64,000 nucleotides of DNA from Polyangium spumosum (GTDB taxonomy: Bacteria > Myxococcota_A > Polyangia > Polyangiales > Polyangiaceae), in assembly GCF_009649845.1 (NCBI RefSeq), contig NZ_WJIE01000014.1, positions 62,001 to 126,000 of the forward strand. Reading direction: 5' to 3'. Numbering within the stretch: position 1 is the stretch's first letter; the number at the start of each line of letters is the position of its first letter. Below the pieces are notes generated by a model, which was not told where the DNA came from, did not search any database, and saw only the letters and a program-made list of their open reading frames with translations. This document shows positions 35,289-44,813 of the stretch, one piece after another. The position numbers and the translations under genes are program-made.

Positions 35289-35811
35289 CGACCGGCACCG
35301 TCGCGAACCCCTTCACGAACGCGCGGAACGGGCCCACCGCGGCCGGGAAACCCGCGGGATCGGCGATGCAGTAGAGGTCGTAGACGCAGCCGTCCTTCTT
35401 CAGCACCCACACGTCGAACTGCCGCGGCACGCCGTCGAGCTTCGCCGCCACCACCGTGTGCAGCGCCTCGCGCCCGTCGAACGGGACGACCTCCTCGACC
35501 AGCACCTCGCGCTCGGTGAACTGCAAGAACAGGTGCTGCACGAGCGAACGCAGCGGCACGTCCTCGCCGTCCACCTTGCACCGGCCCGAGGCCGCGATCA
35601 GCGCGTCGTTCGCCGTGTCCTCGAACGCGAGCGCCTCGCCTTCGAGCTCGATCTGCTTCCACGTCGAGGGCGGCGTGGGCACGCGGAAGGCGTAGCCGCG
35701 CCCTCGGTACACCGAGCCCGTAAAGCTCGGCCCCGCGCACGCGCCCACGCCCGAGAGCGCGAGGAGGAGGCCGAGCAGCAGCGCTCGGGGGCGACGAAAG
35801 GGCAATCCCAT
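35281..35811 (-). CDS. Predicted lipoprotein coupled to MlaE
   Basis: A 176-residue protein with a lipoprotein signal (LLLGLLLALSGVGAC). The mature region (YRGRGYAFRVPTPPSTWKQIELEGEALAFED, shown here only as landmark residues Tyr-Arg to Glu-Asp at about 38-68) has the strand pattern of small PsbP-like or stress-lipoprotein folds with a C-terminal helix. No family is firmly recognised. Overlap with mlaE suggests a role at the envelope, perhaps with lipid transport. TAGCTT ends 10 nt before ATG 35811 without a ribosome site. Confidence 0.65.
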   Translation of the reverse strand: MGLPFRRPRALLLGLLLALSGVGACAGPSFTGSVYRGRGYAFRVPTPPSTWKQIELEGEALAFEDTANDALIAASGRCKVDGEDVPLRSLVQHLFLQFTEREVLVEEVVPFDGREALHTVVAAKLDGVPRQFDVWVLKKDGCVYDLYCIADPAGFPAAVGPFRAFVKGFATVPVDE

Positions 35812-35821
35812 CGCGCGGCGG

Positions 35822-35827
35822 AAGCTA
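35822..35827 (-). promoter_or_regulatory. Candidate -10 element (TAGCTT) of lipoprotein-mlaE operon
   Basis: On the minus strand TAGCTT, within GTTAGCTTCC, ends 10 nt before the ATG at 35811; no Shine-Dalgarno. Confidence 0.35.
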
Positions 35828-35899
35828 ACACGCCGTGCGAGATGTCTCCGGCGGAAACCGACGACCTGACCATGCTGTGACAACTGCGTAATCCGCTTC

Positions 35900-36718
35900 T
35901 CACCAACCCCAAGGATCCCGTCCGTGGGGCCGTCGGGGCGAGGGCGGCGAGGGCGGGCGCGGGTCGTACGGGGAGCGGCGCCGCTGGGCGGGCGGGCGGA
36001 ACTGGGTCCAGCGGTCGTGCTCGCGGGGGGTCTTGTCCCGGATGAACAGGCGGATGAGGAGCGCGCCGGCGACGAAGCCGCCGAGGTGCGCGAAAAACGC
36101 CACGCCTCCGCCCGTGCCGCCGAGCGAGCCGAGCCCGCTGAAGAGGTTCACCACGAAATACTCGAGGATGATCAGCCAGGCTGGCAGCTCGAGGAAGATG
36201 CCGAAGAAGAGCCAGAGGGGCAGGATCGGGTTCAGCACCGTGATCGGCGAGCGCGGGTAGAGCGAGCCGTACGCCGCGAGCACACCCGAGATCGCGCCCG
36301 AGGCGCCGACCATCGGCACGACCGAGCCGGGGTTGACGAGCACCTGCGCCATCGCCGCGGCGATCCCGCAGAGCACGTAGAACAGCGCGTACCTGCGGCT
36401 GCCCATGGCGTCCTCGACGTTGTCGCCGAAGATCCAGAGGTAGAGCATGTTGCCGCCGAGGTGCGCCCAGCCCGACGGATCGTGCATGAACATGCTCGAG
36501 AAGAGCGTCGGCAGGGCCTCGACGGGCTCGTGCATGAGCCGCGCAGGCACGAGGCCGTGCTCCATGAGCATCTCGTGCGCCCGCGCCACCTGCCCGCGGG
36601 GCCCGGCCACCGAGATCAGCGCCTGCGTCCACACGAAGACGACGATGTTCGTGATGATCAGCAGCCAGTTGACGTAGGCCGGGCGCCGGACTGGCAGGCG
36701 GTCTCGAAGGGGCAGCAT
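35900..36718 (-). CDS. Rhomboid-family intramembrane serine protease
   Basis: A 272-residue intramembrane protease that cuts transmembrane segments of substrate proteins. Six helices are expected. The nucleophile is Ser140 in GASGAISG, and the catalytic His211 lies in FFAHLGGFVAG; the HLGGNMLYLWIFGDNVED loop after helix 1 is typical of the bacterial six-helix group. The C-terminal 45 residues are Pro/Arg-rich and cytosolic. TAATGA lies about 9 nt upstream of the ATG. It is divergent from cysS. Confidence 0.94.
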   Translation of the reverse strand: MLPLRDRLPVRRPAYVNWLLIITNIVVFVWTQALISVAGPRGQVARAHEMLMEHGLVPARLMHEPVEALPTLFSSMFMHDPSGWAHLGGNMLYLWIFGDNVEDAMGSRRYALFYVLCGIAAAMAQVLVNPGSVVPMVGASGAISGVLAAYGSLYPRSPITVLNPILPLWLFFGIFLELPAWLIILEYFVVNLFSGLGSLGGTGGGVAFFAHLGGFVAGALLIRLFIRDKTPREHDRWTQFRPPAQRRRSPYDPRPPSPPSPRRPHGRDPWGW

Positions 36719-36823
36719 GAAGGGTTTTCATTACCATGCGCATGCCGTGCCGGCCTTCGAGGACACGAGAGCCAGCGTTCCCCCTCGTGACAGGCGCGGA
36801 GCGTGCTGGTAGACGAGGACGCG

Positions 36824-38401
<1,578 letters not shown>

Positions 38402-38454
38402 TCGTCATCCCCCCGTGACGTAGCCAGAGGGGGGATTTACCCTTCCCCCGGCCC

Positions 38455-39420
38455 ATGGCTCGTGACCTTTACACTGTGCTCGGCGTCGCCCGGGACGCAG
38501 ACGAAGACACCATCAAGAAGGCTTTCCGCAAGCTCGCCGTCCAGTACCACCCGGACAAGGCGCCTGGAAAGGCGAACGAGGCGAAGTTCAAGGAGATCAA
38601 CCGAGCGTACGAGGTCCTGTCGGACAAGCAGAAGCGCGCGCTCTACGACGAGTTCGGGGAGGACAGCCTGCAGCAGGGCTTCGACCCGGAGCGCGCGCGT
38701 TTCGTGCGCCAGTACGGAGGCGGCCGCGGCCGAGCGGGCGGCGGCGGTGCCGGCGGGGTGCCGTTCAACGTCGAGGAGATCTTCGGCGGGGGCGGCGGCG
38801 GCGGCGGGGCCGATTTCGGGGACCTGTTCGGCGACATGTTCGGCCGGATCCGCGGGGGCGGGGCGCGCGGCGGGCCGCGCGGGGCGCGGAAGGGGCAGGA
38901 CGTCGAGAGCGAGGTGACGATCGACTTCGTCTCGGCGGTGAAGGGCACGACGGTCGAGCTCCAGCGCGCGGGCGAGGAGCCGATGACGGTGCGTATCCCT
39001 GCGGGCGCGAACGAGGGCAGCCGCATCCGCGTGCCTGGTCAGGGCGGGCCCGGGCTGGGCGGCGGACCTGCCGGGGATTTGCTGCTGACGATCCACGTGA
39101 CGCCGCACGCTTTGTTCAAGCGCGAGGGGGACGATTTACGTCTCGACGTGCCTGTGAGCATCGGCGAGGCGTATTTCGGCGGGAAGATCAAGGTGCCGAC
39201 GCCGGACGGGGAGGTGACGCTGAAGATGCCTGCGCGGACGCAGAGCGGGCAGGTGTTGCGCCTCAAAGGAAAAGGCGTGGCGCGAAAAGGGAAGGAGCCG
39301 GGGGATCTGTATGTGCGGTTCTTGATCCAGATTCGCACGGAGGAGGATCCGCGCATCGCGGAGGCGGTGAAGGAGCTGGATGTGGTGGGGGAGGAGCTGA
39401 GGAAGGATTTGAGGTTCTAG
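38455..39420 (+). CDS. DnaJ-family co-chaperone (CbpA type, no zinc finger)
   Basis: A 321-residue Hsp40. The J domain at 1-68 has the HPD motif (YHPDKAPGK) that stimulates Hsp70 ATPase. A Gly/Phe-rich linker with a long Gly run covers about 80-150, and two C-terminal substrate-binding beta domains follow (GTTVELQRAGEEP, ASIGEAYFGGKI-like VSIGEAYFGG, LRLKGKGVARKGKEPGDLYV). There is no CxxCxGxG zinc domain, so it is a class B/CbpA-type protein. No dnaK or grpE is adjacent. No clear ribosome site precedes the ATG. Confidence 0.95.
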   Translation: MARDLYTVLGVARDADEDTIKKAFRKLAVQYHPDKAPGKANEAKFKEINRAYEVLSDKQKRALYDEFGEDSLQQGFDPERARFVRQYGGGRGRAGGGGAGGVPFNVEEIFGGGGGGGGADFGDLFGDMFGRIRGGGARGGPRGARKGQDVESEVTIDFVSAVKGTTVELQRAGEEPMTVRIPAGANEGSRIRVPGQGGPGLGGGPAGDLLLTIHVTPHALFKREGDDLRLDVPVSIGEAYFGGKIKVPTPDGEVTLKMPARTQSGQVLRLKGKGVARKGKEPGDLYVRFLIQIRTEEDPRIAEAVKELDVVGEELRKDLRF

Positions 39421-39439
39421 GTGACATCCGAGCCGTTGG

Positions 39440-39862
39440 TCACGAGCTCGGGTACCGCCCCCGTAATGCTTCCTCGCGACGAATGGCGACGGCGAGCGGG
39501 CGGTTCATCCGGAGAACCTCGACGGTCACCCGCCCCGTCGCCGTCGTCCCTTGGATGACGAACTCGACATTGACGCTGAAATGGTCTTCCCAGCGTGACG
39601 ACCTGGGATCATAGAGCGCGACGGACGCGCTCGTGACCGGGTCCAGGGCGGATGTTCGCGCTCCTTTGCGGAGCGAGCACGATACGCAGGAGAGCGCCAG
39701 GTTGTCGAGCGTGGTCGGGCCTCCGTGCCGTCGAGGCAACACGTGATCGACGTGGAACGTCGCTTCCTGACTCTCCTGGGAGATCCTGCAATATTCGCAT
39801 CGGTTTTGCGCCCGCTCACGGACGCGGCGTTGCACCGAGGCGGGGATGTGCTCCCGGCTCAC
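39440..39862 (-). CDS. HNH endonuclease-family protein
   Basis: A 140-residue protein with a canonical HNH/McrA-type nuclease core: CEYC (zinc), then HVDHVLPRRHGG, TLDNLALSCVSC. The two CxxC pairs would bind structural zinc; His-Asn-His side chains of the core bind the catalytic metal. The GTG start overlaps the stop of the upstream small gene by 4 nt (GTGA), so translation is coupled. Pairs of a short protein plus a lone HNH nuclease recur in cyanobacteria and myxobacteria, and their role (defence, toxin or mobile) is not established. No intein or intron surrounds it. Confidence 0.88.
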   Translation of the reverse strand: MSREHIPASVQRRVRERAQNRCEYCRISQESQEATFHVDHVLPRRHGGPTTLDNLALSCVSCSLRKGARTSALDPVTSASVALYDPRSSRWEDHFSVNVEFVIQGTTATGRVTVEVLRMNRPLAVAIRREEALRGRYPSS

Positions 39863-40086
39863 CCCGCCGCCCGCGACGCCCTGAGCCGCAACAAGCTCAA
39901 CAGATCCGCGAGCTCGACCAGCCCTTCCGCCTCGACCTGCTCATCCTCGGTCAACGGCTCGCCTCGGTCCTGCTTGTCGAGGAGCGCTTGAAGCCGCCGG
40001 TCGACCCCCTCGGGCAAATGCAGCCGCGCCATCTCTCCCGATAGCTCGAGCTCCATGTCCAGCCGTACCTTGGCAGCTTCGCCCAT
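39859..40086 (-). CDS. Small acidic protein paired with HNH nuclease (antitoxin-like)
   Basis: A 75-residue protein of no known family. Landmarks are LHLPEGVDRRLQALLDKQ, GEPLTEDEQVEAEGLVELAD and a Leu/Arg-rich tail. The N-terminus reads as a beta segment (VRLDMELELSG) and the rest as two helices. Such short LP-x-x-V-x-x-RLQxLLDxQxxG proteins precede HNH nucleases in other genomes. The stop overlaps the nuclease start. ATG 40086 is chosen; upstream in-frame codons exist to 40182 but lack a ribosome site. An antitoxin or immunity role is a hypothesis only. Confidence 0.6.
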   Translation of the reverse strand: MGEAAKVRLDMELELSGEMARLHLPEGVDRRLQALLDKQDRGEPLTEDEQVEAEGLVELADLLSLLRLRASRAAG

Positions 40087-40200
40087 ATTTGACCCCCGTC
40101 TCGTCGCTGGAACGAACCTTAAGCCTCGCGACGGGCCCGCAGCAAGAGGAACCACCAGGAGGCTCCCCCGCACCGCCAGCACGTATTGCCGATCACCGTC

Positions 40201-40284
40201 GACGCGGTCATGCTGGCTGCCGACGCGGTCTTGCTGGCTGCCGACGTGCTCTTGCTGGCTGCCGACGCGCTCTTGCTGGCTGGC
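40201..40284. repeat. Four tandem 21-bp repeats
   Basis: The unit GACGCGGTCTTGCTGGCTGCC occurs four times in a row, at 40201, 40222, 40243 and 40264, with one to three changes per copy, and a decayed fifth copy starts at 40285. The region lies between the small HNH-partner gene and asnB. Because 21 is a multiple of three, one plus-strand frame reads a heptad of the form LLAADAV throughout, from an ATG at 40210 to a stop near 40363. I see no ribosome site, and it may be noncoding. Confidence 0.7.
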
Positions 40285-40373
40285 GACGCGATCGTGATGG
40301 GCCCCCTCGGAGGCTCACGACGCGTGGGGTGGGGGGGCTCGATGGTCCCGGACAGGCTCGCGTGAGCCTCTCC

Positions 40374-42149
40374 TCAAGCCGCGACGGCGCGGCGCTCGAC
40401 CCGGTGGAACGCGTGGTACCAGGCGTGCAGCACGTACAGCGAGAAGACCCGCTCCTGCGCGCTCCGGCTCCCCGCGCGCGCCCGCGCCCGCAGCGCCTGC
40501 ACCGCCGCCGCGTCGACCAGGCCCGCCTCCGCGACCGCGCTCGCGCCGAGCAACGACTCGTCCCGATCGGCGCCCGTGAACCACGTGTCCGGCGCGTGGA
40601 ACGGCGCCTTCTTCGCGGAGAGCACGACGTCGGGCAAGAAGTCGCGCATCGCGCGCCGAAGCACACGCTTCGTGAAATCGGGGCCCGTGCGCACCGCGTG
40701 CGGGATCTTCGCCGCAAACTCCATCACACGGTGATCCATGAACGGCGCGCGCGCCTCGATGCTCCGCGCCATGCTCGTCCGATCCAGACGCAGGTTGATG
40801 CGGTCGGGCAACCGAAGGCGCGTCTCGATCAGCAACATCTGCGAGAGCGGGTCGAGCTCCCGCGCCTCGCGATCGAGCTCGTCGAATCGACCGTCGTCGA
40901 GGTCCTCGCCGAGCAGCGCCGCCCGCTCGCGCCGCGAGAAGACGAACTCCTCGTGCCTAAGATATCGATCGAGCGGGCTCGCGCCCTCGAGCTCCGGATC
41001 CTGCGTGGCGACCGCGAATTTCCGGTATCCCGCGAAGAGCTCGTCGCTGCCCTCGCCCGAGAGCACCGTCGTCACGCCCGCCCGCGCGACCGCGTCGAAG
41101 ACCGCCGCCGTCGGCAACAATGCGTCCGTCGAGACCGGCTCCTCGACTTGATGGAGGATATCGTCGAGCGTCCTCGCCTGCTCGCGCTCCAGGTGGATCA
41201 CCCGGTGGTCCGCCTCGTAACGCCGCGCCACCTCGGCCGCGGCGGGAGATTCGTCGATGGCCGAGCCCTTGAAGCCAATCGTGAAGGCCCGCGCGCGATG
41301 CGTCTCGAGGCCCGGGGCGCCCAGCGCGAACACGGACGCGGAGTCGACGCCGCCGCTCAGGAGGAAGCCCATCGGCACCTCGCTCTCGAGGCGTATCCGT
41401 ACGGCCTCGTGCAGCGTCGACCGGAGCGCCTCGCTCCATTGCTCGACCTCGAGCGGCCGCGGCATCTGGCCATCGTCATGCGTGAAGCCGAGCCGCCAGT
41501 ACGGGACCAGGCGCGGCGCCGCGCCGGACTCCGCGACGAGCAACGTGCCGGCCGGGAGCTTGTGGATCCCCTCGAAGATGGTCCGCGGCGCCGGGACGTA
41601 TCCAAAACGAAGGTAATCGGCGACCGCGGCGCGGCTGACGGGGGCATGACCGTCCCGGAGGAGGGGCTTGATCTCCGAGGCGAACCGCAGCGTCCCCTGA
41701 TCCCACTTGTAATAAAGCGGCTTCTGCCCGGCGCGGTCGCGGCCGAGGACGAGGCGGCGCGCCTTGCGATCGTAGAGCGCGAAGGCAAACATGCCGCGCA
41801 GCTCCTTCACGAAATCGATCCCCCGCTCCTCGTAGAGGTGCACGAGGACCTCGCCGTCGACGCGCGAGCGGAAGCGGTGCCGCTCCTGCAATTGCTGGCG
41901 GAGCTCGTGGTGGTTGTAGATCTCGCCATTGACGACGACGACGATCTGCTCGTCCTCGGAGTAGATCGGCTGCGCGCCGCCCGCGAGGTCGATGATGGCG
42001 AGCCGGCGGAACCCGAGCATCGCGTGATCGTCGGCGTAGAAGCCCTGACCATCCGGTCCGCGGTGGCGGAGGAGCTCGAGGTGCTCCGTCGTCAAGGGCA
42101 TGTTCTCGAAACGTTTGTCAGGGGAGAAGCCTCCGGCGAACCCACACAT
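40374..42149 (-). CDS. asnB: Asparagine synthetase B-type glutamine amidotransferase
   Basis: A 591-residue two-domain enzyme. The N-terminal Ntn glutaminase has nucleophile Cys2 (MCGFAGG) and RHRGPDGQG. The C-terminal synthetase has the PP-loop pyrophosphatase motif SGGVDS at 265-270. It forms an amide from a carboxylate with ATP and glutamine nitrogen, by family aspartate to asparagine. It sits 40 nt downstream of a KamA-type aminomutase on the same strand, and AGGAGG lies 5 nt before the ATG, so another acceptor, perhaps a beta-amino acid, is possible. The residues that fix acceptor choice cannot be judged by eye. Confidence 0.9.
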   Translation of the reverse strand: MCGFAGGFSPDKRFENMPLTTEHLELLRHRGPDGQGFYADDHAMLGFRRLAIIDLAGGAQPIYSEDEQIVVVVNGEIYNHHELRQQLQERHRFRSRVDGEVLVHLYEERGIDFVKELRGMFAFALYDRKARRLVLGRDRAGQKPLYYKWDQGTLRFASEIKPLLRDGHAPVSRAAVADYLRFGYVPAPRTIFEGIHKLPAGTLLVAESGAAPRLVPYWRLGFTHDDGQMPRPLEVEQWSEALRSTLHEAVRIRLESEVPMGFLLSGGVDSASVFALGAPGLETHRARAFTIGFKGSAIDESPAAAEVARRYEADHRVIHLEREQARTLDDILHQVEEPVSTDALLPTAAVFDAVARAGVTTVLSGEGSDELFAGYRKFAVATQDPELEGASPLDRYLRHEEFVFSRRERAALLGEDLDDGRFDELDREARELDPLSQMLLIETRLRLPDRINLRLDRTSMARSIEARAPFMDHRVMEFAAKIPHAVRTGPDFTKRVLRRAMRDFLPDVVLSAKKAPFHAPDTWFTGADRDESLLGASAVAEAGLVDAAAVQALRARARAGSRSAQERVFSLYVLHAWYHAFHRVERRAVAA

Positions 42150-42189
42150 GGTATCCTCCTCGTGAACGAAAGAGAGTCGCCCCCGGCGC

Positions 42190-43575
42190 TCAGGCCACCG
42201 CCGCGTCGTCGAGGAGGGGCAGCCGGGGCTTCGACGCCCCGTTCACCCGCCGCGCGCGCTTCATGCGCTCGAGCCCGGGCTCGAAGAAGAACGAGGACTC
42301 CCCGAAGGCAGGGCGGAGCGCGTCGAACCACGTGGCCTGCGGGTCGTAATTCGCGAAGAACGGGCGCCCGACCCAGGCCGGATCACGGGCCTGGAGGAAC
42401 CGCAAGGCGAAGACACGCCGGCCCAGGATCTCGGGCACGCCGTCGACGACCACCTTGCCGGGCAGCGCGCTCATCGAGGGGCCACGCACGGTCCGCGCGA
42501 GCCCCGAGACCCGCGCGTAGGCGTCCCGGAAGATCGAATACGCCTGGACGAGCGGCACCTCGAAATAATGGCGCGCGCCCGTGTCACGCTCGACGAACAT
42601 GTAATAGGGGATCGCCCCGAGGCGGACCTGGCGGCGCCACATCGTCTCCCACACCTTCGCGTCGTCGTTGACGTGGCGGATCAGCGGCGCCTGGCAGCGC
42701 ACGGTGGCGCCGGTGGCGAGCACACGCGCGATCGCGCGCTCGGCCATGGGCGTGTCGAGCTCGCGCGGGTGGCTGTAATGCGCCATGAAGGCGAGGTTCT
42801 TGCCGGCGGCCACGACCTCCTCGAAGAGGCGCAGGAGGTCCTCGGCGTCGCTGTCCTCGACGAAGCGCGCCGGCCAGTAGGCCATCGATTTCGTCCCGAG
42901 CCGGATCGACGCGATCTGCGGCACCGCGAGCAGCGGCTCGATGTAACGCCGGAGCAGCGCGGTGCGCATGACGAGCGGGTCGCCGCCCGTCAAGAGGACG
43001 CTGGTCACGGAGGGGTGCGCCTCGACGTAACGGACGAGGTCCGAGGCCTCCTTGCTGGCGAATTTCATATCGTCGAGCCCGACGAACTGGGGCCAGCGGA
43101 AGCAATACGTGCAATACGCGTGGCAGGTCTGCCCCTGCGTGGGGAAAAAGAGCACCGTCTCGGGGTATTTGTGCTGGATCCCCGCGACCGGCCGCCCGTC
43201 GAGCAGGGGCACGTTGAGCTCGAGCTGGCCCGCCGGGTGGGGGTTCAATCGATGCTGGATGTCACGCGCGGCGGCGGCCACGACGTCGGACGGGGCGTTC
43301 TCCCGCAAGAGGCGCTCGACGCGCCGATAATCGTCCGCGCCGAGCATGTCGCGGTGCGGGAACGTGAGGCGATACATCGGGTCGTCGGGGACGCGGCTCC
43401 AGTCGATGAGCTCGTCGATCACGTAGCTGTTCACCCGGAAGGGGAGCACCGCGGCGACGACCTTCATCGCCTCGCGCTCGGAGGCGGGCAGCGCCGCGAG
43501 CTGCGGGATGTCGTCGATGTCCTTGCGCTGGAAGACACGAAGCTTGTTGGTACGGACGGCAATCTTGTCGGACAC
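42190..43575 (-). CDS. KamA-family radical SAM aminomutase
   Basis: A 461-residue enzyme that moves an amino group from carbon 2 to 3 using a [4Fe-4S] cluster, SAM and PLP. The cluster motif is CHAYCTYC (Cys151, 155, 158). The PLP-anchoring Lys fits Lys374 in LPGK. In lysine 2,3-aminomutase Asp293 (in PYYIYQCD) and Asp330 (in VVDAPGG) hold the lysine side chain. Here, by hand alignment from memory, they correspond to Arg330 (PYYMFVER) and Ser369/Ala370 (SMSALPGK). Lysine is therefore unlikely; an anionic side chain such as glutamate fits better, as in glutamate 2,3-aminomutase. The GTG start has AAGGAGG 8 nt upstream. An asnB gene follows. Confidence 0.88.
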   Translation of the reverse strand: MSDKIAVRTNKLRVFQRKDIDDIPQLAALPASEREAMKVVAAVLPFRVNSYVIDELIDWSRVPDDPMYRLTFPHRDMLGADDYRRVERLLRENAPSDVVAAAARDIQHRLNPHPAGQLELNVPLLDGRPVAGIQHKYPETVLFFPTQGQTCHAYCTYCFRWPQFVGLDDMKFASKEASDLVRYVEAHPSVTSVLLTGGDPLVMRTALLRRYIEPLLAVPQIASIRLGTKSMAYWPARFVEDSDAEDLLRLFEEVVAAGKNLAFMAHYSHPRELDTPMAERAIARVLATGATVRCQAPLIRHVNDDAKVWETMWRRQVRLGAIPYYMFVERDTGARHYFEVPLVQAYSIFRDAYARVSGLARTVRGPSMSALPGKVVVDGVPEILGRRVFALRFLQARDPAWVGRPFFANYDPQATWFDALRPAFGESSFFFEPGLERMKRARRVNGASKPRLPLLDDAAVA

Positions 43576-43659
43576 GGGGCTCCTCCTTTGAAATCATCAC
43601 CTCCGGCGGCGGGGCGCCGGGGGGCTTGGGCCATTCGGCCTTTGAAAACCGCTACGTCG

Positions 43660-44646
43660 TCATGAGGGCAGCGCCGCGTAGGGCGGCCGGGCGCGCACGG
43701 GCGTGACCAGGACCGAGCGCCGGGCGCGCTCGACGATCCGGCTCGCCACGCTGCTCACGTGGGTCGAGATGCCCGGCCGCCGCGCGCGCGTGCCGACGAC
43801 GACGATATCGACGTCCTTCTCGCGCGCCGCCGCGAGGATCGCGTCCACGGCGCTCGCGTCCCGCTTGACGACGGCGTCCGTGGAGTCGACGTCGACGGAG
43901 GTCGCGGCCTTGCGGAGGCGCGCGAGCCGCGAGAACAGGGCCGACCGGTCGTGCGCGAAGAACGATTTCCACGCGGGGACGACCGGCGTCGGCGGGACGT
44001 TGTGGACGAGGACGACCTCGGTCCCGAGGCGCCGCGCGAAGCTCGCCGCGCGGCGCAGGACGGGCAGCTCGTGGTCTTGCAGGTCGGTCGCCGCGAGGAT
44101 CGTCTCGACCCCCGTGCTCGGCCGGGCCACGAGGACGGGCACGTTGGCCCGGGTCGAGATGGCCGTCACGCGGCTGCCGCTATGCCCCTCGTCGGGGGGA
44201 AGGACGATGAGCGCCGCGCCGAGCGCGCGGGCCTCGCTCACGACCTCCTCGATGAAATCGCCCGAGCGCACCTGGATGTGGCCCGACGGCAATGGCTCGG
44301 GGAGCACGGCGTCGCACCACGCGCGGGTCTGCCGGAGCGTCGTGAGGGTGCGGTCCACGAGCACGACGGCGCCGAAGAGCTCGTTCGAGAATCGCCGCCG
44401 CGCCTCGGGCGAGGCGTGCGGCGTTACCCGGAGCAAGAACAGATCGGCGTCGAGCGCGGTCGCGAGCGCCACGGCGCGGCGGAGGGCCTGGGTCGGGGCG
44501 CCCGATGCGCATGCAGCAAAGAGGATCCGCCCGCGAGAGGCATTCGCCTGCGCGGCGAGGCGCGGCATACGCGGTGTCCGCGTCGAGCTCGTCGCGCGAA
44601 GGCCGGCCGTCTGGTTGCATCGCAGCATCGTCACCCTTTTCCTCAT
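43660..44646 (-). CDS. Tandem universal stress protein (UspA family)
   Basis: A 328-residue protein with two consecutive Usp domains, about 35-165 and 172-318. Signs are the strand-1 starts ILFAACASG and ETILAATDL, and the C-terminal nucleotide-loop region VDIVVVGTRARRPG followed by SVASRIVERARRSVLV. The Gly of the usual G-(9)-G-S/T loop is Ser (HVSSV), so ATP binding is uncertain. AAGGAG precedes ATG 44646 by 8 nt. It is the first gene of a probable usp - kamA - asnB operon and is divergent from the NhaR-like regulator, which suggests stress control of the aminomutase genes. Confidence 0.88.
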   Translation of the reverse strand: MRKRVTMLRCNQTAGLRATSSTRTPRMPRLAAQANASRGRILFAACASGAPTQALRRAVALATALDADLFLLRVTPHASPEARRRFSNELFGAVVLVDRTLTTLRQTRAWCDAVLPEPLPSGHIQVRSGDFIEEVVSEARALGAALIVLPPDEGHSGSRVTAISTRANVPVLVARPSTGVETILAATDLQDHELPVLRRAASFARRLGTEVVLVHNVPPTPVVPAWKSFFAHDRSALFSRLARLRKAATSVDVDSTDAVVKRDASAVDAILAAAREKDVDIVVVGTRARRPGISTHVSSVASRIVERARRSVLVTPVRARPPYAALPS

Positions 44647-44710
44647 TCACTCGTCTCCTTTTCGAGACGGCGCGCAGGGCCCGGCGCTCGTCGGCGCGCC
44701 CCCGCTACCG

Positions 44711-44786
44711 TGTTGTCATCAACGGATGTCGTACTTCGTTCTACCCCATGCGGCTCATGTTGGTAAGAACGAAAGATTGACAACAT
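44711..44786. promoter_or_regulatory. Inverted repeats in usp/lysR divergent region (regulator binding sites)
   Basis: Two pairs of inverted repeats span the region: TGTTGTC at 44711-44717 with GACAACA at 44780-44786, and TTCGTTCTACC at 44735-44745 with GGTAAGAACGAA at 44763-44774 (one bulged base). LysR proteins usually bind such interrupted dyads between themselves and the divergent target, here the usp - kamA - asnB genes. Confidence 0.5.
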
Positions 44787-44806
44787 CTGTCGGTTTTATC
44801 TACAAG
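44778..44806 (+). promoter_or_regulatory. Candidate promoter of NhaR-like regulator gene
   Basis: A perfect TTGACA at 44778-44783 is followed after 17 bp by CTACAA (44801-44806), 7 nt before the ATG. The -35 overlaps the right arm of the TGTTGTC/GACAACA dyad, as expected for autoregulation. The -10 is weak. Confidence 0.45.
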
Positions 44807-44813
44807 GGACCGT

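Noticed and set aside
39440-40086. Prophage or mobile element suggested by the HNH nuclease
   Set aside because: No integrase, terminase, capsid gene, direct repeats or shift in base composition was seen around it.
40201-40284. 21-bp repeats as CRISPR or iteron origin
   Set aside because: No spacers, no replication-initiator gene and no AT-rich region beside them.
40089-42671. 860-codon frame opposite asnB and kamA
   Set aside because: asnB and kamA carry full catalytic motifs and strong ribosome sites on the minus strand.
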